A DNA stretch of 64,000 bases from Paracoccaceae bacterium (GTDB lineage Bacteria; Pseudomonadota; Alphaproteobacteria; Rhodobacterales; Rhodobacteraceae). The stretch spans positions 11,710 to 75,709 of the forward strand of contig JAKIUB010000011.1 in NCBI GenBank assembly GCA_021647745.1, in the 5' to 3' direction. A program made the translations under genes and the position numbers. Positions 62,804-64,000 of the stretch are shown piece after piece. Every line of letters starts with the position of its first letter. Position 1 is the first letter of the stretch. The notes under the pieces are model-generated. The model did not search any database, was not told the origin of the DNA, and worked only from the letters and a program-made list of their open reading frames with translations.

Positions 62804-62836
62804 AAAGGTGCGTGTTCATCACGCGCCTTTCTTGTT
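62804..62836 (+). terminator. Rho-independent terminator after the sulfide dehydrogenase genes
   Basis: Arms AAAGGTGCGTG and CACGCGCCTTT pair over 11 bases (one G-U), loop TTCAT, followed by CTTGTTTCTT. It lies about 30 bp after the fccB stop. Confidence 0.8.
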
Positions 62837-62883
62837 TCTTGGCGATCGGCTGCTGTTTTGGCCGGTTATCGACCCGCACAGGG

Positions 62884-62911
62884 TTGCGCCCCGCGCCATA
62901 GCTATTATAAC
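62884..62911 (+). promoter_or_regulatory. Candidate carB promoter
   Basis: TTGCGC (62884-62889) and TATAAC (62906-62911) are spaced 16 bp, about 90 bp before the carB ATG. The match is moderate and no experimental support exists. Confidence 0.3.
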
Positions 62912-63000
62912 CACCACAATTTGCAAGTTCCGGCGAATCCACCCCGCGCGCGCCCCAAAGCCCGCGCGAGGATATGCACGCCAATCTTACGGGGGCCATC

Positions 63001-64000
63001 ATGCCAAAAAGAACCGACATCTCCTCCATCATGATCATCGGCGCCGGCCCTATTATTATCGGCCAGGCGTGTGAGTTTGATTACTCCGGCACCCAGGCAT
63101 GCAAGGCGCTGAAGGAAGAGGGTTACCGGGTTATTCTGGTGAATTCCAATCCCGCCACCATCATGACCGACCCGGACATGGCCGACGCCACCTATATCGA
63201 GCCGATCACCCCCGAGACCGTGGCCAAAATCATCGAAAAAGAGCGCCCCGATGCGCTGCTGCCCACCATGGGCGGTCAAACCGGCCTGAACACGGCATTG
63301 GCGCTTGATGATATGGGCGTGCTGGAAAAGTATAATGTGCAGCTCATTGGGGCGGATCGCAAGGCGATTGAAATGGCGGAGGACCGCAAGCTTTTCCGCG
63401 AAGCTATGGACCGGCTTGGCATTGAAAACCCCCGCGCCACCATTGCCGAAACCATGGAAGAATGCATGGCCGCCTTGCCTGATATCGGCCTGCCTGCGAT
63501 CATTCGCCCGGCCTTTACCATGGGCGGCACCGGCGGCGGTATTGCCTATAACCGCGAGGATTACGAGGCGATTTGTGCAGGTGGGCTGGATGCCTCGCCG
63601 GTCACCCAAATCCTGATCGACGAGAGCCTGATCGGCTGGAAAGAATTCGAGATGGAGGTGGTGCGGGACAAAGCCGACAACGCCATCATTATTTGTGCGA
63701 TCGAAAACATAGACCCGATGGGCGTGCATACCGGCGATAGCATTACCGTTGCCCCCTCCCTCACGCTGTCTGACAAAGAATACCAGATGATGCGGACACA
63801 TAGCATAAATGTGCTGCGCGAAATCGGGGTCGAAACCGGCGGCTCCAATGTGCAATGGGCGGTGAACCCTGCTGATGGCCGCATGGTGGTGATCGAGATG
63901 AACCCGCGCGTCAGCCGCTCCTCGGCACTGGCCTCCAAGGCCACCGGCTTTCCCATTGCCAAAATCGCCGCCAAGCTCGCGGTGGGCTATACGCTGGACG
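63001..64000 (+). CDS. carB: Carbamoyl-phosphate synthase large subunit, 3' end beyond window
   Basis: Makes carbamoyl phosphate for arginine and pyrimidines. The window shows the first 333 residues of about 1,100: MPKRTDISSIMIIGAGPIIIGQ, the N-terminal preATP-grasp domain, then PAFTMGGTGGGIAYN and EMNPRVSRSSALASKATGFP of the first ATP-grasp domain. The frame is open to the window end. It supplies carbamoyl phosphate to the ArgF encoded at 13.8-14.7 kb. Confidence 0.95.
   Translation, partial: MPKRTDISSIMIIGAGPIIIGQACEFDYSGTQACKALKEEGYRVILVNSNPATIMTDPDMADATYIEPITPETVAKIIEKERPDALLPTMGGQTGLNTALALDDMGVLEKYNVQLIGADRKAIEMAEDRKLFREAMDRLGIENPRATIAETMEECMAALPDIGLPAIIRPAFTMGGTGGGIAYNREDYEAICAGGLDASPVTQILIDESLIGWKEFEMEVVRDKADNAIIICAIENIDPMGVHTGDSITVAPSLTLSDKEYQMMRTHSINVLREIGVETGGSNVQWAVNPADGRMVVIEMNPRVSRSSALASKATGFPIAKIAAKLAVGYTLD

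Noticed and set aside
62905..63855. 316-codon open frame antisense to carB
   Set aside because: The plus strand encodes a perfect CarB N-terminus through the whole stretch.

Overview
This 64 kb window reads as chromosomal DNA of an alphaproteobacterium, most likely a marine-type Rhodobacterales. The clues are a TrcR/DUF1013 regulator, the dapD-orf-dapE arrangement, an ubiG gene, a PhnCDE importer, a glnK-amtB pair, a GC-rich and tightly packed gene layout, and a tRNA-His with A73 and no encoded G-1, a hallmark of one alphaproteobacterial clade. Taxonomy is inferred from gene content only.

Layout. 1-9.4 kb: two acyl-CoA dehydrogenases (the second is glutaryl-CoA dehydrogenase), trcR, a secreted RNase T2, an O-antigen ligase-like protein, Hsp33, a NUDIX hydrolase, a PAP2 phosphatase, a DUF2799 lipoprotein and an MltB-type transglycosylase. 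9.5-15.9 kb: lysine/diaminopimelate genes (dapD, dapE), a DUF2064 gene broken by frameshifts, a cytochrome c, and argD-argF with a cysteine hydrolase. 16-19.1 kb: an EamA transporter behind a striking 44-bp palindrome, a FetAB-like exporter and Tag glycosylase.

19.3-28.2 kb holds the most interesting locus: one compact operon encoding a complex I-like membrane arm (NuoA, H, J, K, L, M, N homologues). The usual quinone-reducing core is replaced by a single 685-residue fusion: a NuoB-like domain, four CPMHPE...CPKCGM heavy-metal-binding domains in His-rich linkers, then a NuoD-like domain. The fusion lacks the NuoB cluster cysteines and the NuoD quinone-site histidines, and no NuoC, E, F, G or I is encoded. 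A deleted remnant that looks like a Ni/Co-type transporter lies against the 3' end on the other strand. The unit looks like an ion-translocating complex I derivative that has traded electron transfer for metal binding.

28.4-40 kb: valS, DUF302 and DUF2235 proteins, a two-domain aldehyde dehydrogenase with deoC, a TetR regulator, a saccharopine-dehydrogenase-like enzyme divergent from an Lrp regulator, cspA and tRNA-His. 40-49.7 kb: a large glycosyltransferase, a probable 6S RNA upstream of 5-formyltetrahydrofolate cyclo-ligase, a HAD hydrolase, the phnDCEE importer, a broken EamA transporter, a transglutaminase-like protein and HU. 49.8-55 kb: AMP nucleosidase and adenine deaminase (AMP to adenine to hypoxanthine plus ammonia) next to amtB-glnK. 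55-64 kb: a class A penicillin-binding protein, ubiG, a prolyl aminopeptidase with a beta-lactamase-fold hydrolase, a flavocytochrome c sulfide dehydrogenase pair, and the 5' part of carB.
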